From NCBI RefSeq assembly GCF_004116335.1, contig NZ_PDKN01000008.1, positions 1 through 64,000 of the forward strand: DNA of 64,000 nucleotides, read 5' to 3'. Source of the stretch: Candidatus Marinarcus aquaticus. GTDB taxonomy: Bacteria; Campylobacterota; Campylobacteria; Campylobacterales; Arcobacteraceae. The position numbers were made by a program, and so were the translations under genes. Positions within the stretch are counted from its first letter, which is position 1; every line of letters begins with the position of its first letter. The notes beneath the pieces were generated by a model. The model had not been told where the DNA came from and did not search any database. It was given only the letters and a program-made list of their open reading frames with translations. This document shows positions 18,827 to 28,600 of the stretch, piece after piece.

Positions 18827-21517
18827 TCATAACAGATTAATCAAACATTTTTTTAATCTTTTTTCTTCTTTACTATCATTAGTTTTAAACCTCATAATAG
18901 CTATCTCACTTTTATTTAGAATAGAGTCTTTTACTCTATCTCTTTCTAATTGTTCAGGATTATTTTCATGATATGCATACCCATCAACTTCTACAGCTAA
19001 TACAGTACTATTATTAATTTTGTTATATATCAGAAAATCAATATGAGATTCAGGATGAAGAACAAATTTTTGTTCTCTTTCAGTCAGTATACTTAAATCC
19101 CTAATTAATCTATTTAATGGCATATGAATAACTCTACCTAAGTGAGAGAATATATCCTCACTTAATATTTGTTCAATAACAATATTCATTAAATTTTCTG
19201 ATTTATGCTTGCTCAAACTTTTATATTTTGTTAAATATTTTTTTAAGTATGGGGAATAACTTTGATATAATAAATCAAAAATTGAATATACCTTACTTTC
19301 TTTTATCTCTAAGTTGTTATATTTAATATAATTTACTAAATCTTTCATATTTTTATTTTTCTCTCTATCAGAAACAACAACAAAAAGTTTATCAACTGCT
19401 CTTGAAATTGCGACATTTAGAAGATTTTCATTATCAACAAAGTCATTTTCTTTGTCTACAACAGTTGATAAAATCATTATATTTTTTTCTCTGCCTTGAT
19501 ATTTATGAACTGTATCTATAACAATCTCTTCATCATTTTCAAATAAATTATTTAATTTAGAAACTTGTTTTCTAAAAGGTGATGCAATCCCTATATTTAT
19601 TTTGTCTATGTTCGGTAATATCTCTTTTTCAATCACATCTATTTGCCGTTGATTATATGTTCCTCTTGCATGATTACCTTCTACAGTTTTATATAAAGTA
19701 AGAGGTATATCTTCATCATTTTGTTTTGTTAGAACTATTAACTCATTATTATAAAACTTTTTATTACAAAACCCTATAATTCTGGGATGACACCTATAAT
19801 GTTCTTTTAACAATGTTTTAGGAATATCTTTATAAATTTTAGAAATAGAAGATAATAAACTTTCTTCATAATTATAAGGATTGCTAACTTTGTAGTTATT
19901 ATATATATTATTAACGATTTCTTTTGTCTCATCTTTTATTACATGAGGTAATTGCTTTAAATCTCCAACAACTACAACATTTTTTGCACAAGACAATGCT
20001 AATGAACCAGCTACAATAGCTACTTGTGAAGCTTCATCAATAATCAAATAATCATACAATTTCCCATTGGCTATACAGTTTCTTAAAGAGTGCGTTGTAC
20101 TTAAAACTACAGGATATTCTTCAATAAAGTTATCAAACTTATCACTTTTCCATAAAATATCATCATCAAAGCTATCTCTTTGGGTTTTAAAACCATATTT
20201 ATTTGATAAAAAAGCTTTAAATAAAAGCATTGATTTTTCGCTAAATAGTTTCATACTATTATCAAAATCAAAGTCTTTTAAAGTATCTTCTAGTTTTTTT
20301 ATCTGTTTTAATACCTCTTTTTCTTTTTGTATATAAAAATACTTTTGTAAAAGTAAAATAATAGAATCTATAGAGTTCTTATATAGTGAAAATAAAAGAA
20401 TTCGATATTTTATTAAAATTTTAAATTTAAATAAAAATGATATTTTCTTATTTAATTTTTGTCTTTTCTCAAAATCAGCCCACAACGATAATATATTCTC
20501 TGTATTAAATCTATTAAATTTATGATAACTATCTATTTTATCTTCTCTTTTTTCATATAGATCCAAAAAATGGTTTTTTTCTACTTTAAGTTCCATTTGA
20601 AGCTGTTTTAATTTTGATAGTTCATTATTTTGTTCTAACATCACTTTTAAAGATTCTATATCATCAACTATTGTTTCTGTAAAATTATTTAAATCTATAT
20701 CTTTTTTGTTTTTTATAAACTCTGGATATTTTGTGTTTTGATTTGAGAAAAATTCCTCTTTATTATCTTTATTCCCTAAAAAAGCAGAGATAAAAGATAA
20801 ATCATATTTTTCTAATTTTTCAAATACATTTTTTGTAGCGGCATTATTATTCGATACTATTGCTATAGTTTTATTTCTCATAATAAGATTTGCAATAATA
20901 TTAAGAATGGTTTGAGTTTTACCTGTTCCAGGGGGACCTTCTATCACACTAATTTGATTTAACAAAGCTTTTTGAACAGCCTTTTCTTGACTTAGATTAA
21001 AACCAAAAGGAAATATTATACTTTCTTTGTTTTCATTAGTATCTATTTCTGAAGCATTTAGATATTTTGATAAAACACTTTTTTCACTAATAAATGTCAT
21101 TTTATCATAGCTATTAAATAAAAAATCATTTTCTTCATCAACACTTTTTGATAATTCTTTTAAATATTCTAAAATATTTTTTGAATTTTTATTTGTCAAA
21201 CAATTTTTTTCAAAAGTTAAACGAGAAGATTTATAAATATTTTTTCTTCCATTTTCATAAAAAATCCTAAAATATAGTTTGAAACTTTGAATTTTAATTA
21301 TATTTGAAAGAAGTTTCCCATCTAAATACAATATATAATCAGAGGGATCTAATTCTTCTAGTAATTCAAGTTGTACTACTCTGTGTTTTTTATATTTATA
21401 AACTGTATCATTAGTTATAAACTTGATATTCGCATAATCACTTTGAAAATCTAGTTGCTCTATATCTTCTGTTTTATCTTTATTATCTATAATTATTAAA
21501 TATTTATTTTTATCCAT
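18827..21517 (-). CDS. UPF1-like SF1 helicase with C-terminal PD-(D/E)XK-type nuclease domain
   Basis: 896 residues. The helicase core has Walker A EGPPGTGKTQT (about 193-203), DEAS box YLIIDEASQVA (about 490-500), VVVVGDLKQLP (about 514-524), motif V VIDTVHKYQGRE and motif VI LNVAISRAVDKLFVVVSDR. A lysine-rich, predicted helical insert (about 285-445) separates motifs I and II. The last 75 residues (HIDFLIYNK, LAVEVDGYAYH, ERDRVKD) match the REase_MTES_1575/DUF559-like nuclease fold with acidic residues near Asp827, Glu843 and Asp845. Such helicase-nuclease proteins are frequent in phage-defence regions. It follows the tRNA genes on the opposite strand and is clearly more AT-rich than the core genes, which suggests transfer. 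Substrate is unknown. Confidence 0.82.
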   Translation of the reverse strand: MDKNKYLIIIDNKDKTEDIEQLDFQSDYANIKFITNDTVYKYKKHRVVQLELLEELDPSDYILYLDGKLLSNIIKIQSFKLYFRIFYENGRKNIYKSSRLTFEKNCLTNKNSKNILEYLKELSKSVDEENDFLFNSYDKMTFISEKSVLSKYLNASEIDTNENKESIIFPFGFNLSQEKAVQKALLNQISVIEGPPGTGKTQTILNIIANLIMRNKTIAIVSNNNAATKNVFEKLEKYDLSFISAFLGNKDNKEEFFSNQNTKYPEFIKNKKDIDLNNFTETIVDDIESLKVMLEQNNELSKLKQLQMELKVEKNHFLDLYEKREDKIDSYHKFNRFNTENILSLWADFEKRQKLNKKISFLFKFKILIKYRILLFSLYKNSIDSIILLLQKYFYIQKEKEVLKQIKKLEDTLKDFDFDNSMKLFSEKSMLLFKAFLSNKYGFKTQRDSFDDDILWKSDKFDNFIEEYPVVLSTTHSLRNCIANGKLYDYLIIDEASQVAIVAGSLALSCAKNVVVVGDLKQLPHVIKDETKEIVNNIYNNYKVSNPYNYEESLLSSISKIYKDIPKTLLKEHYRCHPRIIGFCNKKFYNNELIVLTKQNDEDIPLTLYKTVEGNHARGTYNQRQIDVIEKEILPNIDKINIGIASPFRKQVSKLNNLFENDEEIVIDTVHKYQGREKNIMILSTVVDKENDFVDNENLLNVAISRAVDKLFVVVSDREKNKNMKDLVNYIKYNNLEIKESKVYSIFDLLYQSYSPYLKKYLTKYKSLSKHKSENLMNIVIEQILSEDIFSHLGRVIHMPLNRLIRDLSILTEREQKFVLHPESHIDFLIYNKINNSTVLAVEVDGYAYHENNPEQLERDRVKDSILNKSEIAIMRFKTNDSKEEKRLKKCLINLL

Positions 21518-21558
21518 TACTTCTCAATATATCATCCATCAATTTTTTTTACATACTC

Positions 21559-21681
21559 CTATTTAAATATAATTTGTGCTTGTTCATCTGGTGGTGTTAG
21601 TACACTTGGCTTGTATTTTTTAAGCCAAAGTGCTTTGGGGCATTGGATGCCTCTTGTGTAGAGGGATTTAGATAGGTTCAT
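21559..21681 (-). pseudogene. N-terminal remnant of a DUF2779 protein gene
   Basis: A 40-codon open frame, starting ATG at 21681 with AAAGG upstream, encodes MNLSKSLYTRGIQCPKALWL and continues KKYKPSVLTPPDEQAQ before a stop. This is the characteristic N-terminus of DUF2779 proteins (Cas4-like nuclease relatives of several hundred residues), in which the LSKSxYxxGxQCPKxLWL block opens the protein. Everything after residue 40 is missing. It lies between the helicase gene and the receiver gene and marks a recombination or deletion scar. The family call is from memory of this signature. Confidence 0.68.
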
Positions 21682-21749
21682 TGTCTTTTACCTTTGTTTG
21701 TTGTTGCATTTTTATTATATATCCTCTAATTTAAAAGACATGTATTAAA

Positions 21750-22631
21750 TTATTTCAAATATTGTTTTGCCCAAATTAATAACTCAAGTAAATTATAAAT
21801 TAATGATTTTAAAGCATAACTACTTATCATATAACTTCCCGCAGGAGTAGTATGTATATATTGTCCGCAAGACCAATATAATGAATCTGAAAAATTAAAA
21901 ATTGTTTGATTTTTATATGCTGAATTATCTGGAATACGTTGTTTCACACAATTTGTTTCTGATGATTTACCTATAAGATGCTTCATTAATTTATTCCAAT
22001 CTATCATACCATTAGGTTTGAACATAATATCAGGAACAATTGTTTTATTTTTTTGATTTATTTTTTTATATATAGCTTCTTGCATAGACCGTACATCACT
22101 CAATATTCCCTTAAATTTAGATGAGTCTTTTTCATTTAAATTTTTTAAAATATTCAACATTTGTATCTCTTGGGTACTATCCATTAAGTTTTGCTCAAAA
22201 ATTTCAAAAATATCTTGATAATCTCTTTTAATTCTCAAATTTTCTGAATTATCACAATACCATTTAATTCTTGTAAATAAATCATCCTCTTGTCCTTTTA
22301 AAAAAACTTCTTCATGTTTATAAAATCGTTGAAATCCAGTAAATGATTCATCATCTCCAGTTAAAATTATTCTTGGAAATTTTGGATAATTTTGGTCTAG
22401 ATAAGTTATCGCTGTTCCTATAAAATCTTCATTCTCTACTTCTTGATTATCATTAATTAAACATTTTATATCCAATATTACAACTGCAATTTTATGATAA
22501 AGTTTTGGCATTTCTTTTTTAAGCCCCTCAAAACTTCTTGCCGCAGCTACATTTATACTTTTAGCATTCATTTTTGTAAGAAATGCATCTACAAATTCTT
22601 TTTGATCATCTATTATTAATATATTATTCAT
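21750..22631 (-). CDS. Receiver-domain protein with unknown helical output region
   Basis: 293 residues. The first 120 form an intact two-component receiver: acidic pocket IIDDQ (Asp8, Asp9), phospho-acceptor Asp54 in VVILDIK, Thr91 in IILTGDD and Lys112 in VFLKGQ. Residues about 125-293 are predicted mostly helical and match no output domain that I recognise; there is no winged helix, GGDEF, HNH or nuclease motif. The ATG overlaps the stop of the methylase/kinase fusion by one base (TAATG), so the two are translationally coupled and the kinase is the obvious phospho-donor. A short C-terminal hydrophobic segment (LKSLIYNLLELLIWA) is present. Confidence 0.8.
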   Translation of the reverse strand: MNNILIIDDQKEFVDAFLTKMNAKSINVAAARSFEGLKKEMPKLYHKIAVVILDIKCLINDNQEVENEDFIGTAITYLDQNYPKFPRIILTGDDESFTGFQRFYKHEEVFLKGQEDDLFTRIKWYCDNSENLRIKRDYQDIFEIFEQNLMDSTQEIQMLNILKNLNEKDSSKFKGILSDVRSMQEAIYKKINQKNKTIVPDIMFKPNGMIDWNKLMKHLIGKSSETNCVKQRIPDNSAYKNQTIFNFSDSLYWSCGQYIHTTPAGSYMISSYALKSLIYNLLELLIWAKQYLK

Positions 22632-25474
22632 TATATTTCTCCATTATGTTTTAGTGGGATTTCAACTTTAAATTTAAATCCTGTATCATTTTTTGTATCA
22701 ATAAACAAGTCTCCATTATGGGCTTTAATAATTCTATAAATAAAATTGCCGCCTATACCTGAGCCATCACTCGATTGTCCTTTTTTAAACGCTCCTATAT
22801 AATCTTCCTTGGAAACATTAAATTTTTGACCATTATTAAAATATTCAATAGTTACTATTTCTTTTGATTTATTTTCTCTTATATTAAAATCAATTTTATA
22901 ATCATTATTACTATCTTTAAAAGCATGTTTTCTAGCATTTGAAATTAGTTGGTCTAATAACTCAACAAATGAAGCTTTATTAAAATCAACATAAACACTT
23001 TTCCCTTTTACATTAATAGTAAAGTTATTCCCATTTTCTGTTTTTTTTGATTCTATATATTTGGTAAAAAAATCGTATAAGTCAACATTTTCAAAATCAT
23101 TATTATCAAGTTTAAAACGCATTACTTTATCTACTATATTTAAACTATCATGTAATTTTTTTGAATTTGCTTTAATTTTGTTACTAATTTCATCAAGAGT
23201 ATAATCTATTGGTCTTGCAAAATCAGTGTCTTCTGGAATAATCAAATTTTTATTTTTTAAACTTCCTACATCTTGTGAATCCATAATAGTTTTTAAAATA
23301 TCAACATCCATATTTATTGTAGATAATATAGCTCTTAATTGATGAGTTAAAGTTCTAACAATATCACTTTCTTTTGATTCAACTTCTTCTTTGTATCCAA
23401 TGAGTTTTAATTTTGTTTCAAATTCAGCTCTTTGTAAAGCTATAATATTTGCTTTTTGTGTATCAATAAAGTTTGTTTGCTCTTCTAATTCTACATAAGG
23501 AATTACAAGTTCTGATATACTTGATATTGTTAAAAAAGTTCTAATAGAACCCGATGTTAAATTTTTTATTTGTTCTGTGACAATTTTTGAATACATTTGG
23601 TAATATAAATATTCTATTGAAACCGTATCATCTTTTGGTACCAAGGCTATTATATTAGTTGTAATAAAAATATTTGGTAGTTTGCTAGTTGGTCGATATA
23701 TTGTCGGTTTTATTTGTTCACCAACAGAAGCTATTAGAATACATTCTTCACAAATCACATCTCTACTGGAAACATCTTGTAACATATCGAAAGTATCATT
23801 TTTATTTATATAGAAATCCAATACATCATTATGTAAATTTTGAATTTTCACAATAGGAAATTCACCTTGGTTAGAAAGCTTATATTTATTAAAATTTTTA
23901 CCTTTTTTTATTACAGCCAAATCTTTTAGATATTTAGCTTTCCCGTCTTCTAAAGCATGGTGTAATTCAAAAATTTCTTTTTGAAATATATTTGAATCTA
24001 ATCTATAATCTTTTTTTGAAATTTTCTCTATATCTATAAAAAATGAATCTTTTGTTTCATCATAGTAAGAATCCATTATGGTATCAATATCTAAAATGCT
24101 TTCATTGACAATTTCTCTATTTCTAGTCTTAGCTTCATACAGTAATTGAGCATTTATTATTTTGATTTTATTTTTTTCATTCTTATTAAAATTTATAAGT
24201 AGTAGTGATGTATTAATCCCAGAATGATACATTGTTCCAGAAGGTAGATTTACAATAGCTTCAATTAAATCATTTTCAATTAAATATTTTCTTACTTTTA
24301 TATAATCTGTAGAGGTATAAAAAAGAAATCCTGTTGGAACATTAAATATAGCTTTTCCACTACTGTTAATTTTTGATAATGTATATATCATGTAATAAAG
24401 TATTGATTCTTTAGATTTGATATTGCCTATTGGATTATTAAATTTAATATTGTTAACACTACTAGAATATGATTCATTTTGTGTAAATTTTCTAGCAAGT
24501 GGCAATTCTGTAATCAAATAATCATACTTTTGATTATCTTGATATGAGAGAAAAGAATCTTCATGATTAAATTTTATATTAAAGTGTCCATACATATAAA
24601 TAGACATAAAACCAAGTTGAAGAGTTCTCTTATTTATTTCACTATACTCAAGATTAATATTTGAATTATTTAGGATAGATTCAATTACTAAACCACCCAA
24701 TCCACCAAAAGGATTTAAGACAGTTGAATTATCACCTAACTCAAAAAATTTTAACATTAGCTGTTGCATAGATTTGTTAGTAAAATTGTGTTCTATGTCT
24801 TTATCGATTAAATATTCATAAATTTTACCAAATTCAACTTGGTTATATTTTGTAGTGTCTAATTGTTCCAACATATAAAATATTTCTTCAAGTATTTCAA
24901 TCTTAAAATTTTGAATATAATTAATAAAATCATCTACTAAATTAATTTCAAAATTATAATAGTTGTGAAATTGTTTTATATTTTCTATTAATACATTTTT
25001 TCTATCTATCTCCAACATAAAAGTAGTTAATTTTATATCATCTAATTGACGATTTTCATATTCGTTAAGTCTTTTATAAAAAAATAAAAAACTAACTATA
25101 TATTGAATATCCGATTTATTAAAATAAGGGCTTAACAGATTTTTTATATAATCATGATACTTTTTAATCTTTTGGAATACTTCTTCTTTAGTATCAATAA
25201 TAAGTCCATCAATATAATAAAAATTGCTAGGATATTTTAATATTTCTAAAAGTATTTTGTTTGTCTCGATATTTGGATTATGATATTTGTAATTATTTAA
25301 CTCTTCTTTTAAAGTTTTAATATTAATAAATCCATCACTTTGTTCCAAAATATTTTGTATTCTACTATATAAAGTGGTACGATGTATTTCTCTTCCTTCT
25401 TCTACATGTTTAACAGCATCTTCCATGTTGAATCCTTCATCCATCATCATAGAAACTTCTTTCATAAATCCCAT
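22631..25474 (-). CDS. HsdM-like methylase fold / HsdS-like TRD / histidine kinase fusion
   Basis: 947 residues. Residues 35-95 look like a winged helix; 100-245 are helical as in the HsdM N-terminal domain; 250-450 carry an N6-adenine methylase fold with motif I VLNPFGGLGGLVIES (252-266) and the HsdM-like block FNVPTGFLFYTSTDYIKVRK (377-396) and NLPSGTMYHSGI. The expected catalytic NPPF/Y motif is replaced by TELPLA (322-327), so DNA methylation may be lost. Residues 515-690 match one HsdS target-recognition half with its conserved coiled segment. Residues 700-945 form a histidine kinase: H-box THQLRA with His711, N-box LISNARKHAF with Asn846, G1 as NNG (880-882) and G2 GSGIGGNF (904-911). 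GGAGG precedes the ATG. The next gene is a receiver protein. I know of no named system with this layout. Confidence 0.8.
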   Translation of the reverse strand: MGFMKEVSMMMDEGFNMEDAVKHVEEGREIHRTTLYSRIQNILEQSDGFINIKTLKEELNNYKYHNPNIETNKILLEILKYPSNFYYIDGLIIDTKEEVFQKIKKYHDYIKNLLSPYFNKSDIQYIVSFLFFYKRLNEYENRQLDDIKLTTFMLEIDRKNVLIENIKQFHNYYNFEINLVDDFINYIQNFKIEILEEIFYMLEQLDTTKYNQVEFGKIYEYLIDKDIEHNFTNKSMQQLMLKFFELGDNSTVLNPFGGLGGLVIESILNNSNINLEYSEINKRTLQLGFMSIYMYGHFNIKFNHEDSFLSYQDNQKYDYLITELPLARKFTQNESYSSSVNNIKFNNPIGNIKSKESILYYMIYTLSKINSSGKAIFNVPTGFLFYTSTDYIKVRKYLIENDLIEAIVNLPSGTMYHSGINTSLLLINFNKNEKNKIKIINAQLLYEAKTRNREIVNESILDIDTIMDSYYDETKDSFFIDIEKISKKDYRLDSNIFQKEIFELHHALEDGKAKYLKDLAVIKKGKNFNKYKLSNQGEFPIVKIQNLHNDVLDFYINKNDTFDMLQDVSSRDVICEECILIASVGEQIKPTIYRPTSKLPNIFITTNIIALVPKDDTVSIEYLYYQMYSKIVTEQIKNLTSGSIRTFLTISSISELVIPYVELEEQTNFIDTQKANIIALQRAEFETKLKLIGYKEEVESKESDIVRTLTHQLRAILSTINMDVDILKTIMDSQDVGSLKNKNLIIPEDTDFARPIDYTLDEISNKIKANSKKLHDSLNIVDKVMRFKLDNNDFENVDLYDFFTKYIESKKTENGNNFTINVKGKSVYVDFNKASFVELLDQLISNARKHAFKDSNNDYKIDFNIRENKSKEIVTIEYFNNGQKFNVSKEDYIGAFKKGQSSDGSGIGGNFIYRIIKAHNGDLFIDTKNDTGFKFKVEIPLKHNGEI

Positions 25475-25575
25475 TATATAACCTCCAAAATCTATTAACT
25501 AATCTATTATTTTTTCTCAACTACTTTAAGAATTACTTTTTTCTAGTTTATAAATATCTAAAATAGTCATTTTTG

Positions 25576-25581
25576 ATTATA
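25576..25581 (-). promoter_or_regulatory. -10 element upstream of the methylase/kinase fusion
   Basis: TATAAT on the minus strand about 100 bases before the ATG at 25474. The adjacent 14-base inverted repeat (25593-25625) falls over the -35 region, as an operator would. Confidence 0.4.
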
Positions 25582-25592
25582 CTATTTTAATT

Positions 25593-25625
25593 AGATAAGT
25601 ATATTTTATCTAAATATACTTGTCT
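25593..25625. repeat. 14-base inverted repeat between sbcC remnant and fusion gene
   Basis: AGATAAGTATATTT (25593-25606) and AAATATACTTGTCT (25612-25625) are complementary with one G-T pair and a 5-base loop. There is no following T-run on the minus strand, so it fits an operator at least as well as a terminator of sbcC. Confidence 0.6.
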
Positions 25626-25634
25626 AGAAATATT

Positions 25635-28600
25635 TTATTTAAAAATAAATGTATTCAATTCCAAACCACTCGTCCCATCACCCTTAGGCTCTATCTTTAT
25701 CTGCAATGGAATTCTTTCTTTTAGTGCTTCCACATGGGAAATCACGCCTACCATCTTTCCTGAACTTTGCAGTTGATTTAGTGCATTTAGTGCTAGTTCT
25801 AGACTATCGCTATCTAGTGTTCCAAACCCTTCATCTAGAAAAAGTGAGTCTATACTTATCTTTTGGCTTGCTAGGCTTGATAGTCCTAAGGCTAAAGATA
25901 GACTTACTATAAAGCTTTCTCCCCCTGAGAGAGTGTTTACACCTCTTACTGCGTCTCCTTGGAAGCCGTCAATTATCTCTATATCTAAGAGTTTGTTTGA
26001 TTCTGTGTTTCTTTGGAGTTCATATCTTGGGCTAAGTATTTCTAGGTGTTTGTTTGCTAGGTAGATTAGCTGGTCTAGGGTGATACCTTGGGCAAACTTA
26101 GCAAACTTGTCCCCTTGGCTTGAGCCTATCATATCATTTAGTTTTACCCATACTTGAAAGGCTTGTTTTTTCTTTTCAAGTTGTTTGATTTTATCTTCTG
26201 ATTTTTTTATATTTTGGGTATTTATTTCTAACTCTTTTGAGATGCTTCCTATGGTTTCTTGTAGTTGGTCTATCGTGCTTTGTAGGTTTTGTAACTCTTT
26301 GTTTATATCATCTTGTAGGGTTTATCTCTTTTTCTAAGAGTTTGTGTTCCTTTAGTTTTTTATTTGTGTCTGTTTTTAGAGTTTGTATTTGTGTGTATTT
26401 CTCTTCTATAGTTTTGCATAGATTTGTTAGGGTTTCAAACTCTTCTTTTGGTAAATTTGCTTTTTCAAACTCCTCTTGTGAGTTGAAGCCATACTCTACT
26501 AAAGCTTTCTCAAACTTCTCTTTTATGAGTTGTAAGTTTTGTTTGTCATCTTCTTGTTTTTTATTTAGTTGAACTATCTGTTTTGATAGGGATTCATCTT
26601 TTGATTTTAGGCTTGAAAGATGGTTTTGCAAACTGTTATAATGTTTTGAAACAGTGTCTAAACTCTCTTGGATATTTTTCTCAAAAAGGTCTAAATCTTC
26701 TATATCTAAGATATTTTTGCTTTGGGTTTCAAGCTTTGTTATCTCTTCTTTTAGTGTTGATTGTTCCTCTTTTAATTCTTTTATAGTGTTTATGCTTGTG
26801 TTTATCTGTTGTTGTTTTTGCAGCTCTTTATTTAAAGATATTTGTAGAGACTCTTTTTTTACTTGTAAAGACTCTTTTTGCTCTCGTAAGTTTACATACT
26901 CTTTTAGCTCGTTTTCGCAAAATTGTATTTGCTCTTGTAGTGTGGCTTTTGAGTCTTCTTGCAGTTTGAAATCACTTGTTTTAAAGTACTCTTCTATTTG
27001 CTCTTTTGTAGTTTGTTGTTTTTGTATTTCTAGGTTTGAGCTTTCAAGTTTTGAGCTAAGTTTGGCTAGGTTTATTTGAGCGTTGTTTAGTTCACTGTTT
27101 TGCGCTTGTAGATAGATTTCTTGCTCTTTTATTTTAGCTAGTGTTTGACTTATCTCTGTATCTATATTTAAAGAGTAATTTATATATGGATGTTCTTTTG
27201 AACCACATAAAAAGCACTCTTGCCCATCTTTTAGTTTAGCTCTATCTTGCTCGTAGTTTTTGATAAGAAGCTCTTTTTCTCTTGTTTGTTTTAGTGAGTT
27301 TAGAGTTTCGTTTATTTGCTTAATTAGTTTTGTTTTTTCTTCGTTTAGTTTTGTTTGTGATTCTATTTGAGCGTTGTACTCTTTTATCTTGTTTTGCTCT
27401 TGTGTGATTTGCTCTTGTAGTGTTTCATAATCACTTAGGGCTTTTAGAAGTGTTTCTATCTCTTTTAGTTTGGCTCTTGTATTTTGCTCTTTTTGGTTTA
27501 TATCTTTTGTTTGGGTTTCTAGTGTTTTATATTGTTCTACTAAAGTTTCTAACTGCTCTTTTTTTGTGTCTAGATTTGATGAAAAGTTTTTGTATAGATT
27601 GTCTATTTGTGTTTCGTCATTTAAAAGTGTTTCAAATGCTATCTCAAAATGTTTTACTAACTCTTGTAAGTGTTGTGATATTTTTTTACTTTTTTCTACA
27701 TATAAAGAGTTCTTACCATCACTTTGTGTTTTTATAGTTCTTAATTCTTTTAGTTTTTTATAGTTTTCATTGTATGTAGTTTGCTCTTTTGTTTGGATTT
27801 GTTCTTTTAACTCTTTATCCTCTTTTTGCAAAGATTCTAAGCTTTGTTTATCATTTGTGATTGTGTTTGTTAGTTGGTTTTTCTCTTGGTTCAAAGCTTG
27901 TATTCTTATGGCTTTGTTTGCTAGTTCAAGCTTTGAAAACTGTTCTTTGTTGTCCTCTTTTTCTTTGCTTATTTGCTCAAACTCTTGGTTGTATTTTTGA
28001 CTATCTACTTCTAGTTTACTTAGAGTTTCTAGGTAGTTTGATAGTTTTTTTAGTTCGGTTTCTTTTTTATCTAATTCTTGTTTTTCTTTTTTATTTGTTT
28101 CTAGTTGTTTTGTTTTCTCTTCTACTATGTTTGGCTCTAGTAGTTCTATACTTCCTAGTGCTATCTCATCGGCTTCTATCTCTTTTTTCTTTGACGAGTA
28201 TGTTTCATAGATACTTTGTGAGATCTGTTTGTAGATATATGTTCCAGTAATCTTTTCTAGTAGGTTTGAACGCTCGTTTTCTTTGGCTTTTAAAAAGGCA
28301 TCAAAACTTCCTTGGGCTAACATCATAGATTGAACAAACCTACCAAAATCAAGCCCTGAGATTTCCTCAACTACTTTTGGTACTTTTGAAAGATATGATT
28401 CTAGTATTTTGTTAGAATCTAATTCTACTATCTCCATCTTAGCAGATTGGAAGTTTCCATTTGGATTTTTTCTAGCTCTTTTTTGCGCCCAAGAACTTCT
28501 ATAGACTTTGCCTTTGATTTCAAACTCCACTTCACATAAACACTCGCCTGTGTGTCTACTCATCAAGTCATTTGGGTTTGTTAATCTGGCTGTTCTTCCA

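Noticed and set aside
22631-25474. Ordinary type I restriction-modification locus
   Set aside because: There is no HsdR translocase in frame with it, no separate HsdS with two TRDs, and the methylase lacks NPPF/Y; the C-terminal kinase sets it apart.
26237-28250. Several long plus-strand frames opposite sbcC
   Set aside because: They are antisense shadows of the coiled-coil gene, rich in Phe, Cys and Leu, with no start signals.
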